Shown here: positions 6,053 through 15,275 of the stretch, in pieces
Position numbering within the stretch: position 1 is the first letter of the stretch
How the letters are laid out: each line of letters opens with the position of its first letter
Source: an uncultured Verrucomicrobiota bacterium
Lineage (GTDB): Bacteria > Verrucomicrobiota > Verrucomicrobiia > Limisphaerales > CAIYYI01
Direction of reading: 5' to 3'
Assembly (NCBI GenBank): GCA_903930345.1
Contig: CAIYYI010000321.1
Location: forward strand, 1 to 43,250
DNA length: 43,250 bases
Notes under the pieces: generated by a model
The model's database searches: none
What the model was told of the DNA's origin: nothing
Seen by the model: only the letters and a program-made list of their open reading frames with translations
Translations under genes and position numbers: made by a program

Positions 6053-9000
6053 ATGAATATTATAATCCATAATCCCGAGTCGAAAGGCTTCGTTCATTCT
6101 CCGGGTGACTCAACCCCAACTGCGAGGTCAATCTCCGCTCGGCGCCAGCCTGCGACCATCCTTTCCCGCTTGCTGCTGTTGCTGGCGGGAGCGGTGTTTC
6201 TCCTGTGCGGGGTGCCGGCGGCCTACGCCGACCGCGTGCCCGCCAATTGCACCGGCAGCGGCCTGGGGATCACGCTCTATACCTCCGTCCCTGACGTTCA
6301 CATCGGGGACCGCCTATATTACAGCGTCAACGTGTTCAACGGGGTGCCCGGCAGCGGTCGCGTGGTCTGCGACGCCACGGAGATCCAGGCGTTCATCGTC
6401 ACCCCGGACGGATTGACCAACGTCGTCCCGCTGGTGCGCACGACCCTGCACCAGGGCGAGGCGGATTATTATCCCGATGTCGTCAGCTATGTCGTCCGTG
6501 CCCAGGATATCCAGCCCGATGGAACCCTGCTCGCCACGGCGCATGATGTGGGCGTCATCCACCAGAACGACTCCAACAGCAGCGGCGGCGGTTTCCAGGG
6601 GGTGAACACCGAGGTGAACCTGCCCTGCGTCAAGATCACCGCGTTCTGCGTCAGCAGTGTGGGAGAGAATGGCGCCATCTTTTTCAGCGGCATCGTCACC
6701 AACTGCGGCAACAACACGCTGGTCGGCATAACGGTGACGAATTTCCACGATGCCGGTTATTTCACGGTGCTATTCCCCACCAACCTCGCCCGGGGCCAGG
6801 CCACCGCGTTCAGCGGAACCTGGGTGCCTGTGAATCCCTGTCTGCCGAGCACCGCCATTCTGACCGTCCGGGCCACCGATGAGTTCACCGCCACACCCCG
6901 CACCGTGACCAATTTCACCACGGTCACCTGCCAGAACACTTTGACGGCGGGCCTCAAGGTGACCAAATTATGCCCTCCCGGACCGGTCTCCCCGGGCCAG
7001 TTGCTCACCTTTTCCGGCAGCGTCAGCAACACTGGCAATGTGACCCTGACCGGCATTGTGGTGGTCAACAACCAGCCGGCGGCCAACACGCCGGTGTTCA
7101 CTCTGGCTTCACTGGCGCCCGGCGCGGTGGCCAGCTTCACCGGCAGCTATCTGGCCCCCACCAATTGCTCCGTGGCCGACACCCTGACGGCCAGTGCTTC
7201 GAGCCGATGCGGAGTCGCCGTCACCGACACGGCGAGCGCCACCTGTCCGATCACCACGACACCCCAGATTGTGGTGACCGCGATTTGCCCGCCCACTCCG
7301 GTGCTGGCGGGTGGTTCAATCACTTACAGCGGCACGGTGCGGAACACCGGGAACATCCCCTTGAACAACATTGTTTTGGTCAGTGATCGTCCGGCGGGCA
7401 ACACAACCGTGTTAACCGTGGGCACCCTGGCCCCCGGTGCCACCACCAACTTTACCGCCACCTACACGGTTCCGCTCAATGCCTGCACGGTCACCACCGC
7501 CTTCAGTGGCAGGGGTAGCGATTCCTGCACCACAACCACGGTCACCAACACCATCTCGACCACCTGCCCCGTCACGACGGCTCCAGCCATCGCGGTCACG
7601 CTGGCATGTCCGACGGTTTCCGCCACCACGGGCGGTCTGATCACCTATACCGGCACGGTGCGCAATTCGGGCAACATCACCTTGAACAATGTGACCGTCG
7701 TCAACAGCCAATCCGTGCCCGGCACGGTGCTGACCCTGGCCAGCCTGGCCCCCGGTGCCACCGCGAACTTCACCGCGACTTTCACCGCCCCCGCCGATGC
7801 GTGTGCCGTCAGCAGCACCGTGACCGCCACAGGCAACGATCTTTGCACCTCCGCCGTGGTTTCCAACAACGCCTCCGCCACCTGCCCGCTGATCACCACC
7901 CCCAGCATCGTGGTCACCCAAAACTGCCCGGTCAGTCCGGCAACTCCTGGCGGGGTGCTGACTTACACCGGCACGGTGCGAAATGCCGGCAACATCACCC
8001 TCACCAACGTGGTGGTGTTGAACAATCTGACCGGCGTCAGCCCGGTTTTCACGGTCGCCACGCTGGCCCCGGGGGCCAGTGCCAATTTCACCGGCAGCTA
8101 TCAGGCTCCGACCAATTGCTCCAGCACGAGCATTGCTACCGCCACGGCACGGAGCATCTGCGGGGTGGCCGTCACCGGCACCGTCACCACCTCCTGTGGG
8201 ATTGGCACCGCACCGCAGATCGCGGTGACAGCGATTTGCCCGCCCACTCCGGTGTTGCCCGGCGGTTCAATCACTTACAGCGGCACGGTTCGTAACACCG
8301 GCAACATCTCCCTGACCAACGTGGCGGTCTTCAGTGACCGCCCGGCAGCCAACACCATGGTGCTCACGGTGCCCACGCTGGCACCGGGTGAAACCACCAA
8401 CTTCACCGGAACTTACACCGTGCCAACCAACGTCTGCTCTGTTCCCACCACCTTCTGGGGCGTCGCCAGCAACCTTTGCACCTCAACCTCCATCACCAAC
8501 ACGGTGACCACCACCTGCACCGTCACCACTGCCCCGGCGATTGGCGTGACGCTCACCTGTCCAGTTTTGCCCGCCACCACGGGGGGGCCGATCACCTACA
8601 CCGGCACCGTGCGCAATCTCGGCAATGTCACGCTGGACAACGTGACCGTGCTCAGCCAGCAACCAGGGACCAATGTCACCGTCCTGACTCTGGCAAACCT
8701 AGCGACTGGGGCAACCGCCAATTTCACCGTAAGCCTCACTACACCAACTGATGCCTGCTCCATAAGCAGCACGGTGAGTGCGGTTGGCCGGGATCATTGC
8801 ACAGCCCTGCTGGTGGCCGTCAGTGCCTCCACCACCTGTCCGCTGATCACCACCCCCAGCCTGGTGGTCACCAAAGCCTGCCCGCTGCAACCTGCGGATC
8901 TGGGCGGCATGCTGGTCTTTGGCGGCACGATTACCAATACCGGAAATGTCACCCTGACCAACGTCTTGGTTATCAACAACCAACCGGTGCCAAACACACT

Positions 9001-12000
9001 GGTGTTCGGTCCGCTTACCCTGGCCCCCGGCGAAGGCACCAATTTCACCGGCAGTTACCCCACTCCGCCCGATGTCTGTTCGGTCACCGACGTGCTGCTG
9101 GCCAGCGGCAACGACCAATGCACCGGCGGAACGGTCACCAACACCGCCTCCGCCACCTGTCCCCTGGCAACGGCACCGGCCATTGTTGTGACTCAGTCTT
9201 GTCCCATTACGCCAGTCGGCCAAGGGGATGTCCTGACCTACAGCGGCACCGTCAGTAATTCGGGCAACGTCACCTTGACGAATATCGTCGTGCTCAACAA
9301 CTGGCCCATCCCCAACATGCTGATTTTCTCTGCGGCCTCTCTGGCACCGGGAGCCATGACCAACTTCACGGGCAGCTACCTTGTGCCCCTCAACTGCTGC
9401 GTGGCTTGGAGCACCGTGAAGGCCAGTGGCCAGGACTGCTACGGTGCCACCGTCACCGACACCGACTCGGGCACTTGCGCCGTGCTCACCTCCTCGCAGA
9501 TTGTCGTGACCAAAATCTGCCCGCCCACGGCCGTTCGGCCTGGTGAATTGCTGCAATATAGCGGCACGGTGAGCAACGCGGGGAATATTGCGCTGATCAA
9601 CGTGACGGTGATGAATAATCAACCAGGCCCTGATGCCATCATTTTTGGCCCCGTCACACTCACACCCGGAGAGTCGGTCGCCTACCAGGCAGCTTACATT
9701 GTCCCGCTTGATTTCTGTGACCCTCTCACGGACACGGTCACCGCGCGCGGCCTCAACGCCTGCACCTTCGTTCCCGCAGTGAACAGCGTGACGACCACCT
9801 GCCCCATTCTCTCGACTCCACGTATCACGGTCACCAAGCGCTGCCCGCCGCAGCCCACCCCGCACGGAGGCGAGTTGGTTTTCTCCGGCACCGTCAGCAA
9901 CGCGGGAAATGTCACGCTGATCAATGTCTTCGTGGTCAACAACCAGCCCAGCAACAATGCACCCGTTATTGGTCCGTTGACTCTTTTGCCCGGAGCCTTT
10001 GTGAACTTCTCAGGCAGCTACATCGCTCCAGTGCTGTGCTGTGTGATTTCTGACACCCTCACCGCCCGTGGGCAGGATCGTTGCACGGGAAGCAACGTGT
10101 TCGGCACTGCCTCAGCGATTTGCCCGTTGCTCTACACGCCGGGTATCGCCGTGGTGCAAGCTTGCCCGGCGACCCCGGTATCCATCGGGGGCATGTTCAT
10201 TTTCAGCGGCTTTGTCACCAATACCGGGGATGCCATTTTGACAAATGTGGTCGTCTTCAGCAGCGCAGCGGGCCAGAACCTTCCCATCCTGGGCCCCATT
10301 AACCTGGCTCCGGGCGAAGCCGAACCGTACAGCGGCAGCTTGCTTGTCCCTTCCAACGCCTGCTCGGTGTCCGTCACCGCCATCAGCCAGGAGACATGCG
10401 CGGGCACTTGGATAACCAACCTCATCACCTGCCCGATTGCCACGTCACCGCAGCTCGTGCTGACCCAAAGCTGCCCGCCAAATCCGGTGCGTCTTGGCGA
10501 CCTGCTCACCTACAGCGGCATCGTCAGCAACGCGGGCAACCTCACGCTCTCCAACATCTTTGTGTTCAACAGCGACCCGAGCAACAACCTTCCGGTGATT
10601 GGCCCGATCACGCTCACCCCCTTGGCATCCGCTCCCTTCACGTATAGCTACATTGCCATCGGCGGGGTCAACCCGACAACCAACCTGACCATTGTGACCA
10701 ACGGCAGCACCACCATCACAACCAATGTCAGCAGCCTCATCACCACGAACAATGCGGCCACCATCACAACCAACCCGCCGACCGCATCCACGCTCGCCAC
10801 TGTGAATTCCGTCGCGGGAACCACCCTGGATCGGTTCGTCATGGGCACCAACTTCAATGGATTTACCTACGCGGGTGAGGATCATGGATACGGCGCCACT
10901 GAGTTGTACTCAATGCGCCAGGACATCAGCGGCACTTCCTATTTTGACACCATCATCCCCAGCACAGCCACCACCACAGATCGCTTCGACGCCAGCACTC
11001 GAAACTTCGATTCGCTGGCTTACGCAGCCCCCAATCTGGGTTACGGACCGCTGCTATTCTATTATCTCAGTCATGATATGGCAGGGGTTTCATCCTTCGG
11101 CAGCATCACTCCCGGAGGGGTGGTCGGGGTCACCTCCAATCACTTTGTGGTCGGCAGCAACTTCGACGCTTTGGCCTTTACCGCCACCGACGTCGGTTTC
11201 GGAGCAAACTTGTTCTACTATCTCCGCCATGACGCGAGCGGGCTTTCGACATTCGGAACCATCAACCCGGCTTTGCCTGGGACAGTCACTGATCGTTTCA
11301 CCGTCGGCACCAATTTCGACGCGCTGTTTTTCACTGATCTGGTCGCGCCAGGCTACGGCCCGAACAATTTCTACTATCTCCGCCATGATGCTAACGGGCT
11401 TTCCACATTCGGAACCATCTTTGTCACCAGTCTGACCACCGCAACGGTAACGGACCGGTTCACGGTTGGCACCAACGCCACTGATTTGACCTTTACCGCC
11501 ACCGACACGGGCTTTGGGGCCAACCTCTTCTACCTCGTTCGCGGTCAAAGCCTGAGCTTCGCCACCAACATCGTCACAACCTTCACTACCAACACGCTGA
11601 CCACGTTGGTCACGAACACGGTGTTCACCTTCGCCACGAATAGCCTAGTCACCTTCACGCCCACCAACACCGTCACCGCGACCGGCATGGACATCTGCCA
11701 AGGCAGCACCGTCACGGCGGCAGTTGATTGTCTCGGCCCCATCGGCGCGGCCACCCTGTTGAGCGCACCGGTGCGTCCGTTCGTCCCGGTCATTGGAAAG
11801 GCAGCCCTGACCAAGGGTTTGTTCACCCTTTCTTTCCCTACCAAGTATGGGGTCAGCTATGTGATCCAGTATAAGAAATCCTTGAGTGATCCGAGCTGGA
11901 TCAATTTGAAAACCGTCGTCGGCACTGGCGACGCATTTCCCTTCGCTGATGTGGAGGCACCTGACCAACCCCGGCGCTTCTACCGGGTCGTCTCGGCACC

Positions 12001-12004
12001 GTGA
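6053..12004 (+). CDS. Giant secreted repeat protein (DUF11/CARDB-like beta-sandwich repeats)
   Basis: From the ATG at 6053 the protein has 1983 residues. A hydrophobic segment (LLLLLAGAVFLLCGVPAAYA) ending before Asp-Arg acts as a signal peptide after a long basic N region. A first beta-rich domain covers about 60-188. Thirteen repeats of about 106 residues follow, with the pattern I-x-V-T-x-x-C-P, then GG-x-x-T-Y-S-G-T-V-x-N-x-GN, then L-A-P-G, then T-C-P. Most carry four cysteines. Five 50-residue repeats (DRFxVGTNFDA, FYYLRHD) and Thr/Asn-rich linkers interrupt the last unit. The C-terminal 65 residues (FTLSFPTKYGVSYVIQYKKS to RRFYRV) form a small beta domain that I associate with secreted Verrucomicrobia proteins. 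An upstream ATG at 5957 is in frame but would put 72 residues before the hydrophobic core. A surface, adhesive or matrix role is inferred. Confidence 0.85.
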   Translation: MNIIIHNPESKGFVHSPGDSTPTARSISARRQPATILSRLLLLLAGAVFLLCGVPAAYADRVPANCTGSGLGITLYTSVPDVHIGDRLYYSVNVFNGVPGSGRVVCDATEIQAFIVTPDGLTNVVPLVRTTLHQGEADYYPDVVSYVVRAQDIQPDGTLLATAHDVGVIHQNDSNSSGGGFQGVNTEVNLPCVKITAFCVSSVGENGAIFFSGIVTNCGNNTLVGITVTNFHDAGYFTVLFPTNLARGQATAFSGTWVPVNPCLPSTAILTVRATDEFTATPRTVTNFTTVTCQNTLTAGLKVTKLCPPGPVSPGQLLTFSGSVSNTGNVTLTGIVVVNNQPAANTPVFTLASLAPGAVASFTGSYLAPTNCSVADTLTASASSRCGVAVTDTASATCPITTTPQIVVTAICPPTPVLAGGSITYSGTVRNTGNIPLNNIVLVSDRPAGNTTVLTVGTLAPGATTNFTATYTVPLNACTVTTAFSGRGSDSCTTTTVTNTISTTCPVTTAPAIAVTLACPTVSATTGGLITYTGTVRNSGNITLNNVTVVNSQSVPGTVLTLASLAPGATANFTATFTAPADACAVSSTVTATGNDLCTSAVVSNNASATCPLITTPSIVVTQNCPVSPATPGGVLTYTGTVRNAGNITLTNVVVLNNLTGVSPVFTVATLAPGASANFTGSYQAPTNCSSTSIATATARSICGVAVTGTVTTSCGIGTAPQIAVTAICPPTPVLPGGSITYSGTVRNTGNISLTNVAVFSDRPAANTMVLTVPTLAPGETTNFTGTYTVPTNVCSVPTTFWGVASNLCTSTSITNTVTTTCTVTTAPAIGVTLTCPVLPATTGGPITYTGTVRNLGNVTLDNVTVLSQQPGTNVTVLTLANLATGATANFTVSLTTPTDACSISSTVSAVGRDHCTALLVAVSASTTCPLITTPSLVVTKACPLQPADLGGMLVFGGTITNTGNVTLTNVLVINNQPVPNTLVFGPLTLAPGEGTNFTGSYPTPPDVCSVTDVLLASGNDQCTGGTVTNTASATCPLATAPAIVVTQSCPITPVGQGDVLTYSGTVSNSGNVTLTNIVVLNNWPIPNMLIFSAASLAPGAMTNFTGSYLVPLNCCVAWSTVKASGQDCYGATVTDTDSGTCAVLTSSQIVVTKICPPTAVRPGELLQYSGTVSNAGNIALINVTVMNNQPGPDAIIFGPVTLTPGESVAYQAAYIVPLDFCDPLTDTVTARGLNACTFVPAVNSVTTTCPILSTPRITVTKRCPPQPTPHGGELVFSGTVSNAGNVTLINVFVVNNQPSNNAPVIGPLTLLPGAFVNFSGSYIAPVLCCVISDTLTARGQDRCTGSNVFGTASAICPLLYTPGIAVVQACPATPVSIGGMFIFSGFVTNTGDAILTNVVVFSSAAGQNLPILGPINLAPGEAEPYSGSLLVPSNACSVSVTAISQETCAGTWITNLITCPIATSPQLVLTQSCPPNPVRLGDLLTYSGIVSNAGNLTLSNIFVFNSDPSNNLPVIGPITLTPLASAPFTYSYIAIGGVNPTTNLTIVTNGSTTITTNVSSLITTNNAATITTNPPTASTLATVNSVAGTTLDRFVMGTNFNGFTYAGEDHGYGATELYSMRQDISGTSYFDTIIPSTATTTDRFDASTRNFDSLAYAAPNLGYGPLLFYYLSHDMAGVSSFGSITPGGVVGVTSNHFVVGSNFDALAFTATDVGFGANLFYYLRHDASGLSTFGTINPALPGTVTDRFTVGTNFDALFFTDLVAPGYGPNNFYYLRHDANGLSTFGTIFVTSLTTATVTDRFTVGTNATDLTFTATDTGFGANLFYLVRGQSLSFATNIVTTFTTNTLTTLVTNTVFTFATNSLVTFTPTNTVTATGMDICQGSTVTAAVDCLGPIGAATLLSAPVRPFVPVIGKAALTKGLFTLSFPTKYGVSYVIQYKKSLSDPSWINLKTVVGTGDAFPFADVEAPDQPRRFYRVVSAP
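6616..10668 (+). repeat. Tandem coding repeats, about 318-324 bp, 13 units (the last split)
   Basis: Units begin near 6616, 6953, 7268, 7589, 7907, 8219, 8540, 8861, 9182, 9500, 9824, 10145 and 10454. Each encodes one beta-sandwich domain. The most constant parts are the CP near the start, the GTVxNxGN turn, the L-A-P-G turn and a closing TCP. Units near the 5' half are most alike in DNA, and those after about 9.2 kb have diverged more. Confidence 0.85.
6953..8860 (+). repeat. Higher-order tandem duplication: two 954-bp blocks of three repeats each
   Basis: Units 1-3 (6953-7906) resemble units 4-6 (7907-8860) in register: unit 1 pairs with 4 (both have APTNCS and CGVAVT), 2 with 5 (both ICPPTPVL, GGSITYSGTVRNTGN) and 3 with 6 (both TTGG, ITYTGTVRN, end CPLITTPS). 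Corresponding units 2/5 and 3/6 begin exactly 951 bp apart. The best-preserved stretch is 7276-7356 against 8227-8307. Confidence 0.75.
10819..11562 (+). repeat. Five tandem repeats of a DRFxVGTNFDA...FYYLRHD module
   Basis: Units of about 51-54 residues start near 10819, 10972, 11128, 11284 and 11446. Their DNA is partly near-identical: 11213-11263 and 11369-11419 differ at only four of 51 positions. The array is flanked by Thr/Asn-rich low-complexity linkers (about 10668-10800 and 11565-11660) and lies inside the last large repeat of the host protein. Confidence 0.8.
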
Positions 12005-12405
12005 AAAGCCATGAACTCGTGGGCATGAGGATTGGCCGAGTGCCTCACGCATCTAGTGGTGACGCAGGGTTCAGATCTGTCCTGGGCTGACATTCTGGAA
12101 TCACGTGTCCGGCAACCCGATTGTTTACATCTTGGCAATCGCGCGACAAGTCAAACCAACGTGCAAAGTCTGTCCGAACGAATGTTTTCCAGAGCGCCCT
12201 TCCATCCCCAGGTGCTCAACGTCAGAAAAAATGCCGCCATATCTGTCTGCAAATAGCAGGTGCCAGGGGTGGCGGAGCCTTTCATGGCAAACGAATAGCG
12301 AATTCAGACTGATTTCGCTTGCGGCGGTGGCGGCGGGCTTGGGAGGATGCGGCCAGTACCACCTTATCAATCCGGGGATCTTCGGGTCCCACAACCGATC
12401 ATTGC
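12005..12405. other. Intergenic stretch, no gene seen
   Basis: These 401 bases separate the giant repeat gene from the DUF4832 gene. Short open frames exist in several phases, but none has family resemblance or a ribosome site. No RNA gene, T-tract terminator or copy of the palindrome was found. The promoter of the downstream gene should lie here, but no convincing -35/-10 pair stands out. Confidence 0.5.
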
Positions 12406-13854
12406 ATGAACATGCGTTTACGAATCATTTTATCCGCCGTGTTGATCGCGGGTTTGAACCTGCCTGCCGCCGAGGCGCCGGACCTGCAAACCCTCCGCCC
12501 TGCTGACACCGGCGAAGCACTGGTGAATCCGGACATGGGCTGGACCATGCATTTTTACTCGAACATCCCCAAGAATTACGGCTCCCAACTGGAGCCATCA
12601 GACACGCTGGATGATTTTCCCGGCCTGAGCACCGTCTATCTGCGCGTGCCATGGGCCTACGTGGAACCGCAGGAAGGGAAGTTCAATTGGGCGCTGCTCG
12701 ACACCCCGGCCCAGCGCTGGATTGCGAAAGGGAAGAAAATCTCCTTCCGCATCTCCTGCTCCGAGAGCTGGCTGAAATTCGCCACCCCGGAATGGGTGAA
12801 AAACGCCGGTGCGAAAGGCGTGTTCTTCGAGTTTGGCAAAGGTCCGAAGGAGAACGGCCCGCTCTGGGACCCGGATTTTGGCGACCCAGTGTTTTTGCAA
12901 AAGCTGGAACATTTCCTCCAGGCCATGGCCGCCCGTTACGACGGCAACCCCGCCGTGGCTTTCCTGGACATCGGCAGCTACGGCATGTGGGGCGAAGGCC
13001 ATACGATGGGCAGCAGCAGGGTGCCGGACGAGCGCGCCGATAAAATTGTCCGCCAGCACATTGACCTCCATGTGAAACTGTTCCCCCGCACCCGGCTCTG
13101 CATCAGCGACGATGTCGTCGGCCCCAGCAAGCCTGGCCGGCATTTTCCGCTGCTGGATTACGCCCTGTCCAAAGGCGTGTCCGTGCGCGATGACAGCATC
13201 TGCGTGCAACCGCCGCCGAATTCCTGGTATCACGCCGAGATGGCCCAGGAGTTCTGGCCCGGATTGCCGGTCATCCTGGAGCACGAGCACTACGGCAGCT
13301 CCAAGCAGCGGAACGCCTGGGGGGATGGCTCGCTGCTGCTGAAAAGCGTTGAGGACTATCATGCCAGCTACATGTCCATCCACTGGTGGCCGCGCGTTTT
13401 ACTGAACGAAAACCGCGCGATCATTGAGCAGATCAACCGGCGCATGGGCTATCGTCTGCAACTGCGCGAGCTGAGTTGGCCGACGAGTGTGAAGATCGGC
13501 CAGCCCTTCAATGTGGATTGGCGTTGGGCCAATGCCGGGGTCGCACCGTGTTACCCCGGCGGTTTCCCCGCACTGACCCTGAAGGACGCCAAGGGCGGCC
13601 TGGTGGCGGTGCTGACGGATGAGCGTTTCAATGTGCGCGCTCTGCCCGCAGGTGCCAAAGACCAGGCACCCGTCAAAGCGCAACGCAGCGAGTTCATCGC
13701 GGGATTGATTGCCCCCACGACCCTGCCGGGCACCTACGACCTGTTCGTGTCGGTCGGCCAAAGGGACGGCACCCCGGTGATCGCCCTGCCATTAAAAGAG
13801 CACGACGGCCAGAAGCGTTACAAGGTGGGCGTCATCCAGTTGACCCGCCCGTAA
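12406..13854 (+). CDS. Secreted DUF4832/DUF4874-type glycosidase-like protein
   Basis: The ATG at 12406 gives 482 residues with a signal peptide (RLRIILSAVLIAGLNLPAAEA). The fold looks like a (beta/alpha)8 barrel of clan GH-A followed by a C-terminal beta-sandwich (about 365-480). The opening motif is VNPDMGW, then TVYLRVPWAYVEPQEGKFNW, typical of DUF4832 proteins. Two conserved acidic sites fit a retaining glycosidase: Glu197 in MWGEGHT and Glu294 in LEHEHYG. Both align with the paralogue at 38244-39794 (Glu220, Glu322). An in-frame start at 12319 exists but would bury the signal peptide behind 29 residues. The substrate is unknown; activity is inferred from fold and acid residues, and no member of the family is known to me with a settled enzyme assignment. 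Confidence 0.78.
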   Translation: MNMRLRIILSAVLIAGLNLPAAEAPDLQTLRPADTGEALVNPDMGWTMHFYSNIPKNYGSQLEPSDTLDDFPGLSTVYLRVPWAYVEPQEGKFNWALLDTPAQRWIAKGKKISFRISCSESWLKFATPEWVKNAGAKGVFFEFGKGPKENGPLWDPDFGDPVFLQKLEHFLQAMAARYDGNPAVAFLDIGSYGMWGEGHTMGSSRVPDERADKIVRQHIDLHVKLFPRTRLCISDDVVGPSKPGRHFPLLDYALSKGVSVRDDSICVQPPPNSWYHAEMAQEFWPGLPVILEHEHYGSSKQRNAWGDGSLLLKSVEDYHASYMSIHWWPRVLLNENRAIIEQINRRMGYRLQLRELSWPTSVKIGQPFNVDWRWANAGVAPCYPGGFPALTLKDAKGGLVAVLTDERFNVRALPAGAKDQAPVKAQRSEFIAGLIAPTTLPGTYDLFVSVGQRDGTPVIALPLKEHDGQKRYKVGVIQLTRP

Positions 13855-13929
13855 CCTCCCTGCATTTCCACCGCTTGAGGGGGTAAACATTCCCGGTTTG
13901 GAGAGACCCCGGAACACGATGTTCCCATG

Positions 13930-15114
13930 TCATTGGGGTCCGAAAATCATCAGCTTGTTATCCCGCTTGAGCGTGATACGGTCCGCCTCCACTTCCATTT
14001 CCTTCTCAAGCCCGCTGCCGCCGTTCCAATTCACCTCGTAACGGGTGCCCCCGGCGCTCTTCCAAGTGCCGGTGACGGTCTGGGTCTGGTTGTTGGGTGG
14101 AACCAGGGTGAAAACGATGTAATTATCCAACTGGGCCTCAAGGGCGGCCGAGGTGATATTGGTGGTGTAGGATTTCTCCAGGCGGAAACGCTCCACATTG
14201 TTCATGTTGGGCTTGCCTCGCCGAACCTGGTTGAGCGTGGTCCGCAGTTCAAAGGTCCACTGGCCGAGGATGCGCTCATCCGCGAATTTGTCGGTTTTGC
14301 CCGTGTGCAGGTAGTTGGTGAAATCCTTCAGATCAAGCTTGAACAGAGCCCCCACCAGCGCGCTGTTGGTGATGATGGCGTTGACGGAAGGCTGGTTCAT
14401 GATGGTCTGAATGGGCGCCATTTTCTTGAACAGGTCCACCGCTTCAGCATCCCGCAGCAGGGTCTGGAATTGCGGCTGCCGCACGAGCGGGGTCAAGGCC
14501 GGGTACCGCTCCGCCCGGGCATAGAGTGCCGGATTGCGGTAGAGCAGGCCGAGGGTATCGGTGATCAGGTAAAACTTCTTGGAAAGGGGGTCGAAGGGAG
14601 CCAGGACGCGGTTGAGCTTGCTGGTTTCCAGCTCCTTGCCGGCATCCACCAGCAGGCGGTAAAAGAAGGTGTCCTTGCTGCCGGAGGAGAATTGGTGGGC
14701 GGGGTAGGAGTAGAGGTACACCAGCATGCAGATGAGGAGGAAATAGATCGCCGCGTTGACCAGGGCCAGGCAGAGGCCCAGGCGGGTGTTCATGCGTTCG
14801 AACAGGGCCAGCTTGATTTCCGGCACCTTGTACTTGAAGAAGGCATCCACCTTGTGGCTCAGGCCCAGCCCGATCACATTGAATATAAACACCACCGCCA
14901 CAAAGGTTAGCAGCGGGGAAATCATCCAGGCAGCGAGGGGGTTGCGCACGCCGCCCAGCTCAAACAGCGGGTAGAGCCAGGCCGCCGTGGGCCAGGCCAC
15001 CAGCGCCCCCACCAGTAACCCAAGCGTTGCCACCGCCATGCGAATGGCGCCAAAAGTCCACCCAAAGATCGCCAACAAGGCGATCAGGACCAGAGCCAGT
15101 GTCCAAATGATCAT
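13930..15114 (-). CDS. CvpA-family membrane protein with a long C-terminal extension
   Basis: The protein has 394 residues from the ATG at 15114. The first 150 residues hold four hydrophobic segments (IIWTLALVLIALLAIFGWTFG; VATLGLLVGALVAW; WMISPLLTFVAVVFIFNVIG; LGLCLALVNAAIYFLLICML), the layout of the CvpA (colicin V production) family. Plain CvpA proteins are about 160-200 residues. Here roughly 240 further residues follow, probably outside the cytoplasm, mostly helical and then beta-rich near the end (TGTWKSAGGTRYEVNWNGG). CvpA homologues are linked to envelope homeostasis, with no defined reaction. An upstream in-frame start at 15195 would add 27 polar residues before the first membrane span. 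It is divergent from ppk1, with 161 bp between starts. Confidence 0.72.
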   Translation of the reverse strand: MIIWTLALVLIALLAIFGWTFGAIRMAVATLGLLVGALVAWPTAAWLYPLFELGGVRNPLAAWMISPLLTFVAVVFIFNVIGLGLSHKVDAFFKYKVPEIKLALFERMNTRLGLCLALVNAAIYFLLICMLVYLYSYPAHQFSSGSKDTFFYRLLVDAGKELETSKLNRVLAPFDPLSKKFYLITDTLGLLYRNPALYARAERYPALTPLVRQPQFQTLLRDAEAVDLFKKMAPIQTIMNQPSVNAIITNSALVGALFKLDLKDFTNYLHTGKTDKFADERILGQWTFELRTTLNQVRRGKPNMNNVERFRLEKSYTTNITSAALEAQLDNYIVFTLVPPNNQTQTVTGTWKSAGGTRYEVNWNGGSGLEKEMEVEADRITLKRDNKLMIFGPQ

Positions 15115-15275
15115 GACAAAAGAATAAAAGTCCCGGGCGCAAAAATGCACGATTTTTTTTAGGGAATGATGCAACCCCACCCGACCCGGCCTCACGAGGG
15201 AAATTCAAACCGGGTTTCCGTTGCGGAATTGTCACTCGCCTGCGGTGCCCGTCTGGGCTACCATTGCCACAAGAT

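Noticed and set aside
8699..9865. Minus-strand open frame of about 390 codons opposite the repeat gene
   Set aside because: It is Gly/Asp/Arg/His-rich and copies the repeat period of the plus-strand gene; it has no known fold.
6616..11562. Regular repeats that could suggest a CRISPR array or satellite DNA
   Set aside because: The units are over 150 bp, in frame and protein-coding, with substitutions that preserve the protein pattern.
12005..12060. Possible terminator after the giant repeat gene (TGAGG...CCTCA)
   Set aside because: The stem is only five pairs with a 12-base loop and no T tract.
13879..13894. GGGGGTAAACATTCCC resembles the palindromic operator
   Set aside because: It matches the symmetric core poorly and lies between two convergent genes, where a promoter operator is not expected.
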